DNA of 64,000 nucleotides, taken from positions 1 through 64,000 of the forward strand of contig CANQCV010000006.1 in the NCBI GenBank assembly GCA_947591045.1, read 5' to 3'. Positions 1 to 8,761 of the stretch are shown in pieces. The notes beneath the pieces were generated by a model. It did not search any database. It had not been told where the DNA came from and saw nothing but the letters and a program-made list of their open reading frames with translations. A program made the translations under genes and the position numbers. How positions within the stretch are numbered: position 1 is the first letter of the stretch; each line of letters starts with the position of its first letter. The DNA comes from an uncultured Clostridia bacterium (lineage in GTDB: Bacteria > Bacillota > Clostridia > TANB77 > CAG-508).

Positions 1-1062
1 TTCCGTTTGTAAAATTTCATCCACACTTGATAGCTGTTTTTTTGATTCTAATACAATTTTTTTTAGGTTTTCTTCTTCCACATTTTTAAAATTTTCTAGT
101 GGCATTTCTAAATTAGCCGTTAAATTGTTAAAACTAACTACATTTCCTGTAAATAGTTTTAAGTCATCTATTACATTTTCTATTTTATTACTATATGACA
201 TTATTTCACACTTTTGCCCAAATACTACCGAAAGTATCATAGCATGAAATCTAGCACATACCATATACTCCATTTTTGAATATTCTTTTAAAAATTCGTT
301 AATATTTCCATCATATTTTACTATGTTTATTTGTTTTGCATATTCTTCTGGAAGTCCATTCAAAAATGCTTTTATTGCCCTTTCGTCACCCTCGTATTTG
401 CAAAAAGAAAAAAGAGTAACTTTTTTTCCTTGCAAAATATATTGCTTAACATTTTTTTCCAGCATTTTATAATAACATTGTTCTTTATTTGATAAACTAT
501 TTCTAATACTTAAGTCTATTACTGATATTCCAACTGTGTTTTTTATTTTTTCTATATTTTCTGGTACATATGAAAAAGCTAAATCTGGTAAATAATGAAC
601 TGTAGAAATATCTTTAAAAAGGTTTGCTGAATATTTATCACGAAAACTAATACTTGTACAATTTTTAAAAACCTCTTTTGCTAAATTTAGGTACTCTTCA
701 GTATAGTATGGTCCAAAGTTAGAGCTAACATAGCAAAATGGAATGTTATTTTTTTTACATTCTTTCATAAATTCTAAAAATTGCTCTGTAATATTATAAA
801 CGACTCCACCTTCCATAAAGATAGAACCACCTATATAAATGTAGCCGTCATATTGATTTGCATTTTGCTTTGTAAGCACTTTTTCTTTTTCACTATAAAT
901 AGTAATATTTGAAAAGTTTTTAAATAGTTTTGCATTCTCCTCGTTTTCTATGTTTATATAAAAAAGTGTATGTGGATACTTTTTTAATAACATATAAATA
1001 AATAAATCATCACCTAAATTTGCTTTTGCATATGCTAAAATAAAAATTTTTTTAGGCTTCAT
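1..1062 (-). CDS. Polysaccharide pyruvyl transferase family protein (3' end cut by window edge)
   Basis: The frame is open from an ATG at 1062 to the window edge, so the C-terminus is missing. The N-terminus has the family motif AKANLGDDLF (about residues 10-19), and ARFHAMI lies near residue 270; both are typical of the PF04230 pyruvyl transferase / CsaB-like fold. Family members attach ketal pyruvate to, or otherwise modify, sugars of cell-surface polysaccharides, using phosphoenolpyruvate. The ATG sits just past the stop of the upstream glycosyltransferase (stop 1064-1066), so the two are probably translationally coupled in a surface-glycan operon. The family is fairly sure; the exact substrate cannot be told. 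Confidence 0.8.
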   Translation of the reverse strand, partial: MKPKKIFILAYAKANLGDDLFIYMLLKKYPHTLFYINIENEENAKLFKNFSNITIYSEKEKVLTKQNANQYDGYIYIGGSIFMEGGVVYNITEQFLEFMKECKKNNIPFCYVSSNFGPYYTEEYLNLAKEVFKNCTSISFRDKYSANLFKDISTVHYLPDLAFSYVPENIEKIKNTVGISVIDLSIRNSLSNKEQCYYKMLEKNVKQYILQGKKVTLFSFCKYEGDERAIKAFLNGLPEEYAKQINIVKYDGNINEFLKEYSKMEYMVCARFHAMILSVVFGQKCEIMSYSNKIENVIDDLKLFTGNVVSFNNLTANLEMPLENFKNVEEENLKKIVLESKKQLSSVDEILQTE

Positions 1063-1063
1063 T

Positions 1064-1984
1064 TTAAGCTTTCCCTTTTAGCCATAAATTTGTAAGCTCA
1101 CTTTCAAGCTTTTCACTTTGTACATTTTGCTTACACCATAATAATAGTTTATCAAAATTTTCTTTGCTTGGTTTAGAACCTACAATGTAATACCTAGCTG
1201 TTAGCATAACTTGCTCATATAGCCAGTTAGTCTTTTCAGGCATTAAATTTCTTTCTTTAATAATATTGCCAATTTTTTTCTTTTCATCTAAATTTTCTAG
1301 TAAAAAGTCTAACTTAATATTAAATGACATGTTTTTATCATGTACCCTATAAACGCCTATACTATCTTCTAGAATATATACTGGATTTTTAAGTAATGCT
1401 CTCATATAAATAGAAGAGTCGTTTAACATTTCTACATTTTCTAAATCATAAATATCACTTTTTTTAAAGATAGTAGTAAAAGTAGAGTTTGGCTTTTCAT
1501 AAGTTGTTTGAAAGCCTTTTAAATATTCTATGTTACTAACTTTTCCTAATACATTAAGTTTATTATTTTCGTAAGTATTATCAACTTCATATTTTATACT
1601 AGAGTTTGCTGATACAAAAGATAATGGTTCTTCAGAACTTTTAAATACCTTCATAGCTTTTTCAAAAAACTCGTTATCTGTATAGTAGTCGTCGTCATCC
1701 ATAAACACAAGATAATTACCGCTACTTTTTTTATAACCATTTTTTCTAGTAACGCCAGCACCTGAATTGTGCTCATTTTTATAGTATTTAACTTTTGGTT
1801 CATTTGCATATTTTTCACTTATAATTCGTGCAGTATTATCTGGTGAGCAGTCATCTACAATAATAATTTCGTAGTAAGGATATGTTTGATGTAGTACAGA
1901 ATCAATTGCATCTATAATCATTTCTCCCCTTTTATAAGTTGGCATAATAGCAGAAATTAAGTCGTTTTTATTAAAATTTTCCAT
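1064..1984 (-). CDS. Family 2 glycosyltransferase
   Basis: This 306-residue protein starts like a GT-A family 2 glycosyltransferase: SAIMPTYKR at the N-terminus, VDDCSPDN near residue 45 for nucleotide binding, and an acidic MDDDDYY near residue 97 that would hold the metal in the DxD role. Such enzymes transfer a sugar from a nucleotide-sugar to a growing surface polysaccharide or teichoic acid on the cytoplasmic face of the membrane. It lacks membrane segments. It is the upstream partner of the pyruvyl-transferase-like gene, with which it nearly overlaps, so both probably serve the same glycan. Donor and acceptor are unknown. Confidence 0.85.
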   Translation of the reverse strand: MENFNKNDLISAIMPTYKRGEMIIDAIDSVLHQTYPYYEIIIVDDCSPDNTARIISEKYANEPKVKYYKNEHNSGAGVTRKNGYKKSSGNYLVFMDDDDYYTDNEFFEKAMKVFKSSEEPLSFVSANSSIKYEVDNTYENNKLNVLGKVSNIEYLKGFQTTYEKPNSTFTTIFKKSDIYDLENVEMLNDSSIYMRALLKNPVYILEDSIGVYRVHDKNMSFNIKLDFLLENLDEKKKIGNIIKERNLMPEKTNWLYEQVMLTARYYIVGSKPSKENFDKLLLWCKQNVQSEKLESELTNLWLKGKA

Positions 1985-2018
1985 TTTTTACTTTCTACCT
2001 TTCATTTTTTTCTTTTAT

Positions 2019-2429
2019 CTACATTAAATTTTCAAATTTTTGACTAAATTCAGGAGCATACTTTTTTAGATTAATTGGCTTTAGCTCTCTATTTGTAAAG
2101 CAATGTTTTGTTTCTCCAAGTAGAACTATCTTTCCATCTTTTTTATTTTCTATTTCATATTTTACTGTCATTCTAACACCTGTATATTCCGTTATTTTTG
2201 TGTGTATTAATATGACATCTTCAAAAGTCACATGATTTTTATATGTACAACTTACTCCTAAAACAGGAATAGTAATACCATTTTCTTCTAATAATGAAAA
2301 AGGCATATCCGCCTTTTCTAGCCATAGACATCTTGCTTCTTCTAAATAGCGTATATAATTTGAATGATGTACAACACCCATCCTATCTGTTTCATAATAA
2401 TTGATTTTTCTTTCATATGTAAAATTCAT
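2019..2429 (-). CDS. Acyl-CoA thioesterase, YbgC/4-hydroxybenzoyl-CoA thioesterase (hotdog) family
   Basis: The 136 residues form a single hotdog domain. The N-terminal stretch YYETDRMGVVHHSNYIRYLEE carries the YbgC/FadM-type catalytic Asp and the characteristic HHSNY loop. Family members hydrolyse acyl-CoA (or acyl-ACP) thioesters in the cytoplasm. The gene starts at an ATG behind an AAGGAG site and ends in TAG. That, with several other genes here, shows TAG works as a stop codon. It lies about 35 bp upstream of the glycosyltransferase start with no terminator between them, so they may be co-transcribed. Confidence 0.85.
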   Translation of the reverse strand: MNFTYERKINYYETDRMGVVHHSNYIRYLEEARCLWLEKADMPFSLLEENGITIPVLGVSCTYKNHVTFEDVILIHTKITEYTGVRMTVKYEIENKKDGKIVLLGETKHCFTNRELKPINLKKYAPEFSQKFENLM

Positions 2430-2484
2430 ACATCATATCTCCTTTTTTCTTTGTATTAATTAAAATAATTTTAGCATTTTTCTA

Positions 2485-2512
2485 TAAAAAACGCAAGGTT
2501 ATCTACCTTGCG
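2485..2512 (-). terminator. Rho-independent terminator after the prepilin/FGE gene
   Basis: Perfect stem CGCAAGGT / ACCTTGCG followed on the minus strand by a T-run. It lies about 50 bp past the stop of the prepilin-FGE gene and before the thioesterase start. Confidence 0.85.
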
Positions 2513-2563
2513 ATAATTAAGCTGTTATAGACAAGCGGTTATTTTTTCGATAAGCGTTCAGTG

Positions 2564-2712
2564 CTATTTTACATAAAGCACGACACGAAAGCCAACATTA
2601 ATACCGTAATGAGTAAATTCATCGAAACCGTGTGCACGCACAACAGGGAGTGTGGCACCATTACCATCGAAGCTACCACCACGCGGAACAACGAACATCT
2701 GGTTGTTATGAA
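2564..2712 (-). other. Candidate DGR variable region (VR) at the 3' end of the prepilin-FGE gene
   Basis: The last ~50 codons switch abruptly from A/T-ending codons to many C/T-ending ones (AAC, TTC, GTT, CAC, TAC, GGC, GTC) and are visibly richer in GC than the rest of the gene. NNY-type codons are what adenine mutagenesis of AAY codons in a template repeat leaves behind. The stretch ends in GFRVVLYVK plus stop, like FGE-type DGR targets. No reverse transcriptase or template repeat is present in this window, so assignment is by architecture only. Confidence 0.5.
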
Positions 2713-4054
2713 TGTTGTGTCCTGTTGTCCATTCCCACATATTTCCTGCCATATCATATATGTTATACAACTTAAAATCATCACTTGAACCTGTTGCAAG
2801 TTCTATTCTATTTATTCCAGTATTTTGTTCTACTTGTCCTTTTGTATATGTTTTAGCTATTGTCCATCCACCATTATATGTATGCTTTGCATATAGCCCA
2901 TTTATTTTTCCATAATTTGGCGCTGTATTATTATAATAATTTCCCCATGATGACGAATCTGTAATACTTTTTCCTTCTTCTCTTCCATCAAATACATTTT
3001 TACATATATGGTTCCATGCTTGACTATCCACTAAGTAACTTCTTACTCCTACCTCATTACCATCCCCATACATATTTTCTGCTACTAATTTCGAGTTTGG
3101 TTGTGTTATATAATTCCATACTTGTACCCCTTGTTTACTTACTGGTTTTAAATTTTTTATAGATTCTGTATCTCCATAACTTCCTCTTACTTTTGCACCA
3201 TCATTTGCCCATTCTTTTGTAAAAGTATGATTTTTACCTTCTATTGTATAATATCCTAAATCATTATCTTTAATAGAAAATGTTGCATTACTTGGAACTC
3301 CTGCCTCATATCTTGCTATATAAAACCCTCCATTTTTTTCTATACTTTCAGTTGCTACTTTTATTTGGTTTTCATTTACCCATTTTTCTGTTGGTAGTGT
3401 TGGAGTATTTTCACCTGTTTTATATGTGGCATCTAACTTTGTTTTATCTTCTTCTGTATAGTTATCTCTCCAACCATACCCTGGTCCTTTTGTTTCTCCT
3501 GCTGGTGCATTTGAATCATTAGTATTATCTCCGTTTGTCTTATATTCGTTATTAATACTCCAATTTTCTTTCATTACCGCATGTTTGGCATCTTCATATT
3601 GCTTTTTTGTACATGGTATCCACACAAATTGATTTCCTTCTTTATCTTCTATTACTATTCCATTATCTACATCTTTTCCAAACTCTGGCTTTACTTTAAA
3701 CCCTTTTGGTACTGTTACTTCTTTTCCATATTCGTCTTCTGCTTTTACTGTTCTTTTTTGTATCTCTGTTAGTCCTTCTACTAATGGTTTTCCTGTTGAT
3801 CCTTGTGGTAATTTTCTTAACTCCATTAAATAGTCATATTCTTCTACCATTGAATCTAAACCTTCTTCTTCTCTTTTGCTACTTTCTTCATATGCATCTC
3901 TTGCTTGTTCTGCTTTTTTTATTAAGCCATTTTCTCCTACTACCATGTTTATACTTACTGTTGCTAGTATTATTAATACAATTATGGTTACAACAAGGGC
4001 AATTAATGTGATACCTGTTTCATTGATTTCTTTCTTTTGTTTTTTTCCTGTCAT
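2564..4054 (-). CDS. Prepilin-like protein with C-terminal FGE/SUMF1 (C-type lectin) domain; candidate DGR target
   Basis: The start is taken at the ATG at 4054 because an AAGGAGGA site sits right before it; 496 residues. A short charged leader ends in G14, followed by a hydrophobic helix (ITLIALVVTII, residues 15-37) as in class-III/type IV prepilins, but without the usual Glu at +5. After a charged stalk, the region from about residue 150 onward is an FGE-sulfatase/SUMF1-type C-type lectin fold: GFYIARYEAG, YDMAGNMWEW, RGGSF, and the closing GFRVVLYVK. This FGE ending is the classic scaffold of diversity-generating retroelement variable proteins. The protein is likely exported and displayed on the surface. 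A canonical formylglycine-generating role is unlikely for a pilin fusion. Confidence 0.8.
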   Translation of the reverse strand: MTGKKQKKEINETGITLIALVVTIIVLIILATVSINMVVGENGLIKKAEQARDAYEESSKREEEGLDSMVEEYDYLMELRKLPQGSTGKPLVEGLTEIQKRTVKAEDEYGKEVTVPKGFKVKPEFGKDVDNGIVIEDKEGNQFVWIPCTKKQYEDAKHAVMKENWSINNEYKTNGDNTNDSNAPAGETKGPGYGWRDNYTEEDKTKLDATYKTGENTPTLPTEKWVNENQIKVATESIEKNGGFYIARYEAGVPSNATFSIKDNDLGYYTIEGKNHTFTKEWANDGAKVRGSYGDTESIKNLKPVSKQGVQVWNYITQPNSKLVAENMYGDGNEVGVRSYLVDSQAWNHICKNVFDGREEGKSITDSSSWGNYYNNTAPNYGKINGLYAKHTYNGGWTIAKTYTKGQVEQNTGINRIELATGSSDDFKLYNIYDMAGNMWEWTTGHNIHNNQMFVVPRGGSFDGNGATLPVVRAHGFDEFTHYGINVGFRVVLYVK

Positions 4055-4177
4055 TTTATTTTCCTCCTTAATTTTTTGACATCTTGGGTAGTAAATAGAC
4101 ATGTCTCTACTCGTATTGTACAAAATATATAATTTTGATGGCTGAATACATCTAAAATAATTTTATTGACACACAAA

Positions 4178-4216
4178 AAGACAGACCAATTTATTTTTAC
4201 ATAAATAGTCTGTCTA
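4178..4216 (-). terminator. Hairpin with short U-tract between the His-Thr mini-ORF and the prepilin gene
   Basis: Stem GACAGAC / GTCTGTC extended by an inner ATTTAT / ATAAAT arm, followed on the minus strand by TTTTTG. It would terminate transcripts from the promoter at 4379-4407 before they reach the prepilin-FGE gene. A smaller hairpin (AAGGTAT / ATACCTT, 4231-4249) lies just upstream of it. Confidence 0.5.
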
Positions 4217-4264
4217 ATCTATTACAAATAAAGGTATCTTCCATACCTTCTTTTACTTCTATTA

Positions 4265-4329
<65 letters not shown>

Positions 4330-4378
4330 ATGTTTTTTCCTTTACTTCCGTTTGATTTCATATTCTTCTATATATCAT

Positions 4379-4407
4379 AGTATATATAAATTTTTATTAT
4401 TCGTCAA
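4379..4407 (-). promoter_or_regulatory. Sigma-A promoter of the His-Thr leader / prepilin unit
   Basis: TTGACG and TATACT separated by exactly 17 bp on the minus strand, about 50 bp before the mini-ORF start. Confidence 0.6.
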
Positions 4408-4460
4408 TATGTTTTGTAATTTGTAACAAAATTGTAATATTTATTCATGTCCATATAATG

Positions 4461-4486
4461 AAAACGCCCTAAATTAGGGCGTTTTA
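4461..4486 (-). terminator. Terminator of the ClpX-like gene
   Basis: AAAACGCCCTAA / TTAGGGCGTTTT inverted repeat immediately after the TGA stop at 4493-4495. Confidence 0.85.
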
Positions 4487-4492
4487 CTTTGC

Positions 4493-5545
4493 TCATACAA
4501 GCTCGTACTGTGTGTTATCGGTTACAATATCGTTTCTCAGGTGGCACAAACTGTATTTGTTCGGGTTAGAAAAAACTTCATACAGGATTCTCTCAAACAT
4601 GTAGTTTACCGTGCTATTTAATTCTCTAGCACCAGTATCCAAGCTGAGCGATTGTTTTGCGATTAAATCAAACAGCTCCTCAGAATGCACAAGTATTATT
4701 TTTTTCTTTATTAACTCCATTTTATAGCTTTTGAAAATGGAAAGTTTTGATTTCTTGAGTATTGTGCTTAAATCTTGCTCTGTCAGATTTTTCATTTCAA
4801 CAATAGTATCAATTCTTCCAACGAACTCCTCTGGAATACCATAGTTAATCAAGTCTTGTTTCAAGATTCTAGAAGAACTTTCTTCATCCCTTTCTTCTGA
4901 AACGGTTCTGAATCCAATTGTTGTTCTGTTCAGGCGTTTATTTACTATTTTATCGATTCCATCAAAAGCTCCCAAAAGAACAACAATTAAGTTTTTTGTA
5001 TTAAACTTAATCTCTGTTACATCATAATTTTCTCCCATTCTTAATGTTATAGTAGTTCCTTCAATAATTTTTAACAGACTCTTTAACACCTCTGTTCCTG
5101 TAGCATCATGACTTGCATCAATTATTTCATTTTTGCGAGCTTTCTTGTCAATTTCGTCAATCACAAGAATTCCTCTTTGTGCTTTTTCCAAATTATAGTT
5201 TGCATTTTCAAACAAATTGTATATCATATCCTCTACACTATTTCCCACATATCCTTCTTGAGTATATTTTGTTGCATCCTCAATGGTATAAGGAAGATGT
5301 AGTATCTTAGCAATTTGTTTGATTGTTTCTGTCTTTCCTGTTCCACTTTTTCCAACAATCAAAATGTTGGATTTCATAGTTCTAAAATTCATAGAACGGT
5401 AAATAGCAGTTATTATTTGCCTAACCTGTTTGTCCTGACCAATAATGTATTTTTTTACCTCCTCCTCCACTTTCTGAATAGGTAGCATGGTTTCAATGGT
5501 CCGCATTCTTTGTCGTTTAAGCTGCGTTTTCCTGTTAGTACTCAT
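4493..5545 (-). CDS. ClpX-like AAA+ unfoldase without the zinc-binding domain
   Basis: 350 residues, starting behind AGGAGG. After a short basic N-terminus (MSTNRKTQLKRQR) comes a ClpX-type AAA+ module: IIGQDKQV, Walker A GKSGTGKT, the pore-loop motif GYVG, Walker B ILVIDEIDK, an IGF tripeptide where ClpX contacts ClpP, and sensor-2 TGAREL. The N-terminal Cys4 zinc domain of true ClpX is absent, so adaptor and substrate choice must differ. It probably unfolds proteins for ClpP in the cytoplasm. Base composition is higher in GC than neighbours; codon 15 (5501-5503) is an in-frame CGG. It has its own promoter and terminator, so it appears to be a self-contained, possibly acquired, cassette. Confidence 0.8.
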   Translation of the reverse strand: MSTNRKTQLKRQRMRTIETMLPIQKVEEEVKKYIIGQDKQVRQIITAIYRSMNFRTMKSNILIVGKSGTGKTETIKQIAKILHLPYTIEDATKYTQEGYVGNSVEDMIYNLFENANYNLEKAQRGILVIDEIDKKARKNEIIDASHDATGTEVLKSLLKIIEGTTITLRMGENYDVTEIKFNTKNLIVVLLGAFDGIDKIVNKRLNRTTIGFRTVSEERDEESSSRILKQDLINYGIPEEFVGRIDTIVEMKNLTEQDLSTILKKSKLSIFKSYKMELIKKKIILVHSEELFDLIAKQSLSLDTGARELNSTVNYMFERILYEVFSNPNKYSLCHLRNDIVTDNTQYELV

Positions 5546-5613
5546 TTTTCTACCTCCTGTATAAGCATTTTATTTGTACCTTATAAGATACAGTGTTTAT
5601 ACAACATGAACCT

Positions 5614-5643
5614 ATTTTATCATTATTTGTAATATTATGTCAA
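5614..5643 (-). promoter_or_regulatory. Promoter of the ClpX-like gene
   Basis: TTGACA - 18 bp - TAAAAT on the minus strand. The -35 box overlaps the stop codon of the cadherin-like gene. A leader of about 65 bp with a GTATC/GGTAC hairpin precedes the AGGAGG site. Confidence 0.65.
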
Positions 5644-6497
5644 GTCTTATTATTTTGACGATTCTTTCTTATGATATATATTACTAAAACACCTATGATA
5701 ATGGCTAAAACAACAAAAATAATCATAATACTAGAAATATCCATATTATTATTTTTAGTAGTAACTTCAGTTTGATTTTTTTGCTCATCTTTTAAAATTG
5801 CTGCCAATTGTTCTATATTATTCTTTTCTTCATTGTCAGCTAATATTTCTTCTTCGTTGCTTCTCCTATGTGCTTTTATTTCATATACTTTTTTTGTAAT
5901 ATTATCTTGAGCTATTACTTTTACCTCAATAGTATTATCTCCTATTTTAAGATTATCTTTACCTGTAATTGTTACTTTTGATTTTATATCTTCTGGTATT
6001 GCCAAAATGTCTAAATTTTCTATTTCATTAGGTACTTCTATTTCATAATGCGTTATATTACTATCAAATGATGGATACAGCATAATATCTCTTATAGCTA
6101 GGTTTTCTAAATTAGCATTTGCAAGTTCTTTATTTGCAGTCTTTGTTACATTTATTTTATAGGTAGAAGTTTTAGTTTTATCTTCAGATGTTACTTGTAT
6201 AATAATAGTATTTAAACCTTGTTTTAAATTCGTATTTCCCTTTATTGTAACTTTTGATTTACTATTTTCTGGAATAGCTGTAACCTCTAAATTATTTATA
6301 AAATTATCTGCCACAAAATAATACTGTTTAATTTCTTTTTGAAAATCTGGGCTAATTCCCTCTTTATTTAATCTCATAATTTTTAAATCAGTATTACTTG
6401 TGCTTGCATTTACATCTATTTTACTTTGCGCTAAAGCAACTGATTTTAAAGTAATTATAATTATAATAAACATAACACATACTTTTGCAATTTTCAT
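5640..6497 (-). CDS. Secreted/membrane-anchored protein with two cadherin-like beta-sandwich domains
   Basis: 285 residues. A signal peptide (residues 1-23, hydrophobic, ending near ALAQS) is followed by two homologous ~85-residue beta-sandwich repeats of the cadherin-like_b (PF12733) type. Each has the pattern ...YEIEVP...AIPED.KSKVTI.G...L..G.NTI.V.V. The C-terminus has a spacer, one membrane helix (about 252-275) and a basic tail, so the domains face outside. It is the last gene of the surface operon, 16 bp after the glucosaminidase. These domains usually serve as spacers or carbohydrate/protein-binding modules on Clostridial surface proteins. The exact role is unknown. Confidence 0.75.
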   Translation of the reverse strand: MKIAKVCVMFIIIIITLKSVALAQSKIDVNASTSNTDLKIMRLNKEGISPDFQKEIKQYYFVADNFINNLEVTAIPENSKSKVTIKGNTNLKQGLNTIIIQVTSEDKTKTSTYKINVTKTANKELANANLENLAIRDIMLYPSFDSNITHYEIEVPNEIENLDILAIPEDIKSKVTITGKDNLKIGDNTIEVKVIAQDNITKKVYEIKAHRRSNEEEILADNEEKNNIEQLAAILKDEQKNQTEVTTKNNNMDISSIMIIFVVLAIIIGVLVIYIIRKNRQNNKT

Positions 6498-6513
6498 TTT
6501 CTTCCCACCTTTA

Positions 6514-8749
6514 TTATTGTTCTATAAATTGTAATTCTAATATATGCCTTTGCACATATAGTGTATCTAATGCTGATGGATTTTTACCATTTTTAAGAAT
6601 ATTTCCTGCTTTTAAAAATACACCTGATAACTTCTTTATTTCTAATATATGCCTTTGCAATACAAGTAAATCTACCGCATTTATTTTTCCATCACCATTT
6701 ACATCTCCATATAAAACAATATTATATTCCATAATTAATTTATTATCTTCTAATATTCTAATTTTTGATCCTGTTCCTGCTCGGTCTGTATCATTTAATA
6801 ATTGTCCTTGACTGTTATATATTTGTACATCATAATCTGTAAAAATTTTTTCTTTTATTTTTTCTACTGTCATTTCATTATCATTCCAACCAGAAATCTC
6901 ATTTGCATATATCTTTAAACTTTCGTGAAACTTAAGCCTATTAGAATCAATTTTACCTACAACTGTGATATTAGCACTTTTTTGCAAATTATTATCATTA
7001 GTTTTTACTATTACTTTTGATGTTCCCTCTTGCTTTGCTGTAATCTTGCCTTGCAAATCTACTTCTATAACACTTTCGTCTTCTACACTATAGCTTACTT
7101 CTTTATTACTTGCATCTTCTGGCAAAACAGTAGTATTAACTACAAAACTTTCTCCTACTGGTAACATTAAATCTTCCACATTTAATAATATATCAGTTAC
7201 AGGTGAATATACTTCTAAGCCTATTTTGCTTGATACATCATTGTCTTTTGCTTTCACAGTAAGTTCTACTTTTCCACCACGCACTCCCAAAACAGTTCCA
7301 TGACTATCTACTTTTGCAATATTACTATTACTAGATGTATATAAAACGGTCTTGTTTTTTGCCTCTTCTGGCAATATTTCTACTTCAATATTTGCTGTTT
7401 CTCCTTTATTAATTACACTTTTATCAAGTTTTAAATTAATTTGTTCAATTTGTACTTTTGGCACTTCTTTTAAATAATTTTGAAAAGCATAGCCTACTAT
7501 TCCATTAGAAAGCTGTACTCTATCCCATAACTCACCAGACTGTTTTCCTTTTGCAAGTCTTGTCATTTGTGTTCCTTTTGTAACACTTGTTATAGATTCA
7601 TATGAAGTTCCGAGGGCCTGACCTAATATTTAAAGATGAATCTACATTTGCATATACTTTTGTATTATCTTGTGTGTAGTCACTATCTAAAACACTTGGA
7701 CTCTGCACAGGAATTTCTGGCATATTGTTATATATAGGTATCACAAAAGAAATACCTCCTTGTAGAAGTCCAGTATTTACATAGCCATTATATATTAGTC
7801 TTGATTCGCTATATGGTGCTACTACATTTGTCATGTATTGATGCCAAAATAAACTTGAACTACCTACTACATGAAATTTTTGTAAATATACTGTATCTTG
7901 TCCACTGTTTATATAGCTAGAGCCAATAAAAATAGCTCCTCCTGTAATTGCTTTTTCTTTTGTATTCCATGGAATTAAATATTTAGTCTTTACCTCTTGA
8001 CTTGCACCTTTACCATCTTTTGCATATTGAAGTCCATTTTTTATTGCTCCCATAACTTCAGATGAGCTTGTAGCACCTATGTTATAGAAATTATACAAGC
8101 CTTTGTATCCTGAAACATTTCCACTAATTGAACTATGTGATAAAAAAGGTCCAACCTCTTGTTTAATTCTTGATGCTAAATGGTAAGCACTTACTTTTGA
8201 AGTTTTTGCAGCAGATAAAATAAGGTCAGAATATTTACTAGTTGTTACTATATTCTTTCCAGAACTATTTAAGTATTCTACTATCCTATTGTAAAACTCT
8301 GTTCCATAAAGTATTTTCTCTATTCCATCTTTATTATTTGTTTTTGAATTATATGACAATTCCTCAAACTGAAAAATGCGAGCATAGTTCAAAAAATTTC
8401 TTGGATCCATGCTATATTCAACAGCTCTTCTTGAAGAATCTACCCACCCTTTATCTACTTCCACATTATACTCGCCTGATTTTGTATTTTTCCATTCTTT
8501 TGAATATGATTTTGGAACTAAATTTTTGCCAAATTTGTTTTCATTATCAATTACATATTTCCAATCTAAACCTGTATATAGGGCTGTAAATTGCCAATTT
8601 GGATACTTTTTTTGCAATTCTTTTAAATATGCTTGATACTCCCAAGGGAAGTTTTTTATTCCCTGTTTTTTCTCTACAGCCATGCTTTTTATTGGAATAA
8701 ATACAATAAAAAATATTATTAGAAAAATAAACTTTAATTTTTTTAACAT
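6514..8749 (-). CDS. Cell-wall N-acetylglucosaminidase with SH3b, Big_2 and dockerin domains; reading frame broken at a CGG codon
   Basis: Two abutting frames encode one 744-residue protein if one base is skipped at 7610-7612. Domains in order: signal peptide; glucosaminidase (GH73-like) with SRIKQEVG and YNFYNIGA motifs; an SH3b domain split by the shift (SLNIRSGP then GTSYESI); two Big_2 Ig-like domains; and a C-terminal dockerin whose first repeat DVNGDGKINAVD is a good calcium loop, while the second is degenerate. At the break the coding strand reads CCT-CGG-A; dropping the C gives CCT-GGA and restores Gly at the place SH3b repeats need it. The product would cleave peptidoglycan glycan strands at the cell surface and may dock onto the cohesin-like protein of the same operon. 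The start at 8749 has better spacing from AAAGGA than the ATG at 8755. Confidence 0.75.
7610..7612 (-). other. In-frame CGG at the frame break of the glucosaminidase gene
   Basis: Coding strand CCT CGG A. Skipping C gives GGA (Gly) and the downstream frame. Without a shift, translation stops three codons after the CGG (Asn-Phe-Ile, then TGA). Confidence 0.7.
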
Positions 8750-8761
8750 AATCATTCCTTT

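Noticed and set aside
2485-2563. Specific initiation-of-mutagenic-homing signals after the candidate variable region
   Set aside because: A terminator hairpin is present, but without a template repeat to compare, no homing site can be identified.
2569-4079. Several long frames opposite or shifted within the prepilin-FGE gene
   Set aside because: They lack ribosome sites, have low-complexity Leu/Phe composition, and are mirrored by the AT-rich coding frame.
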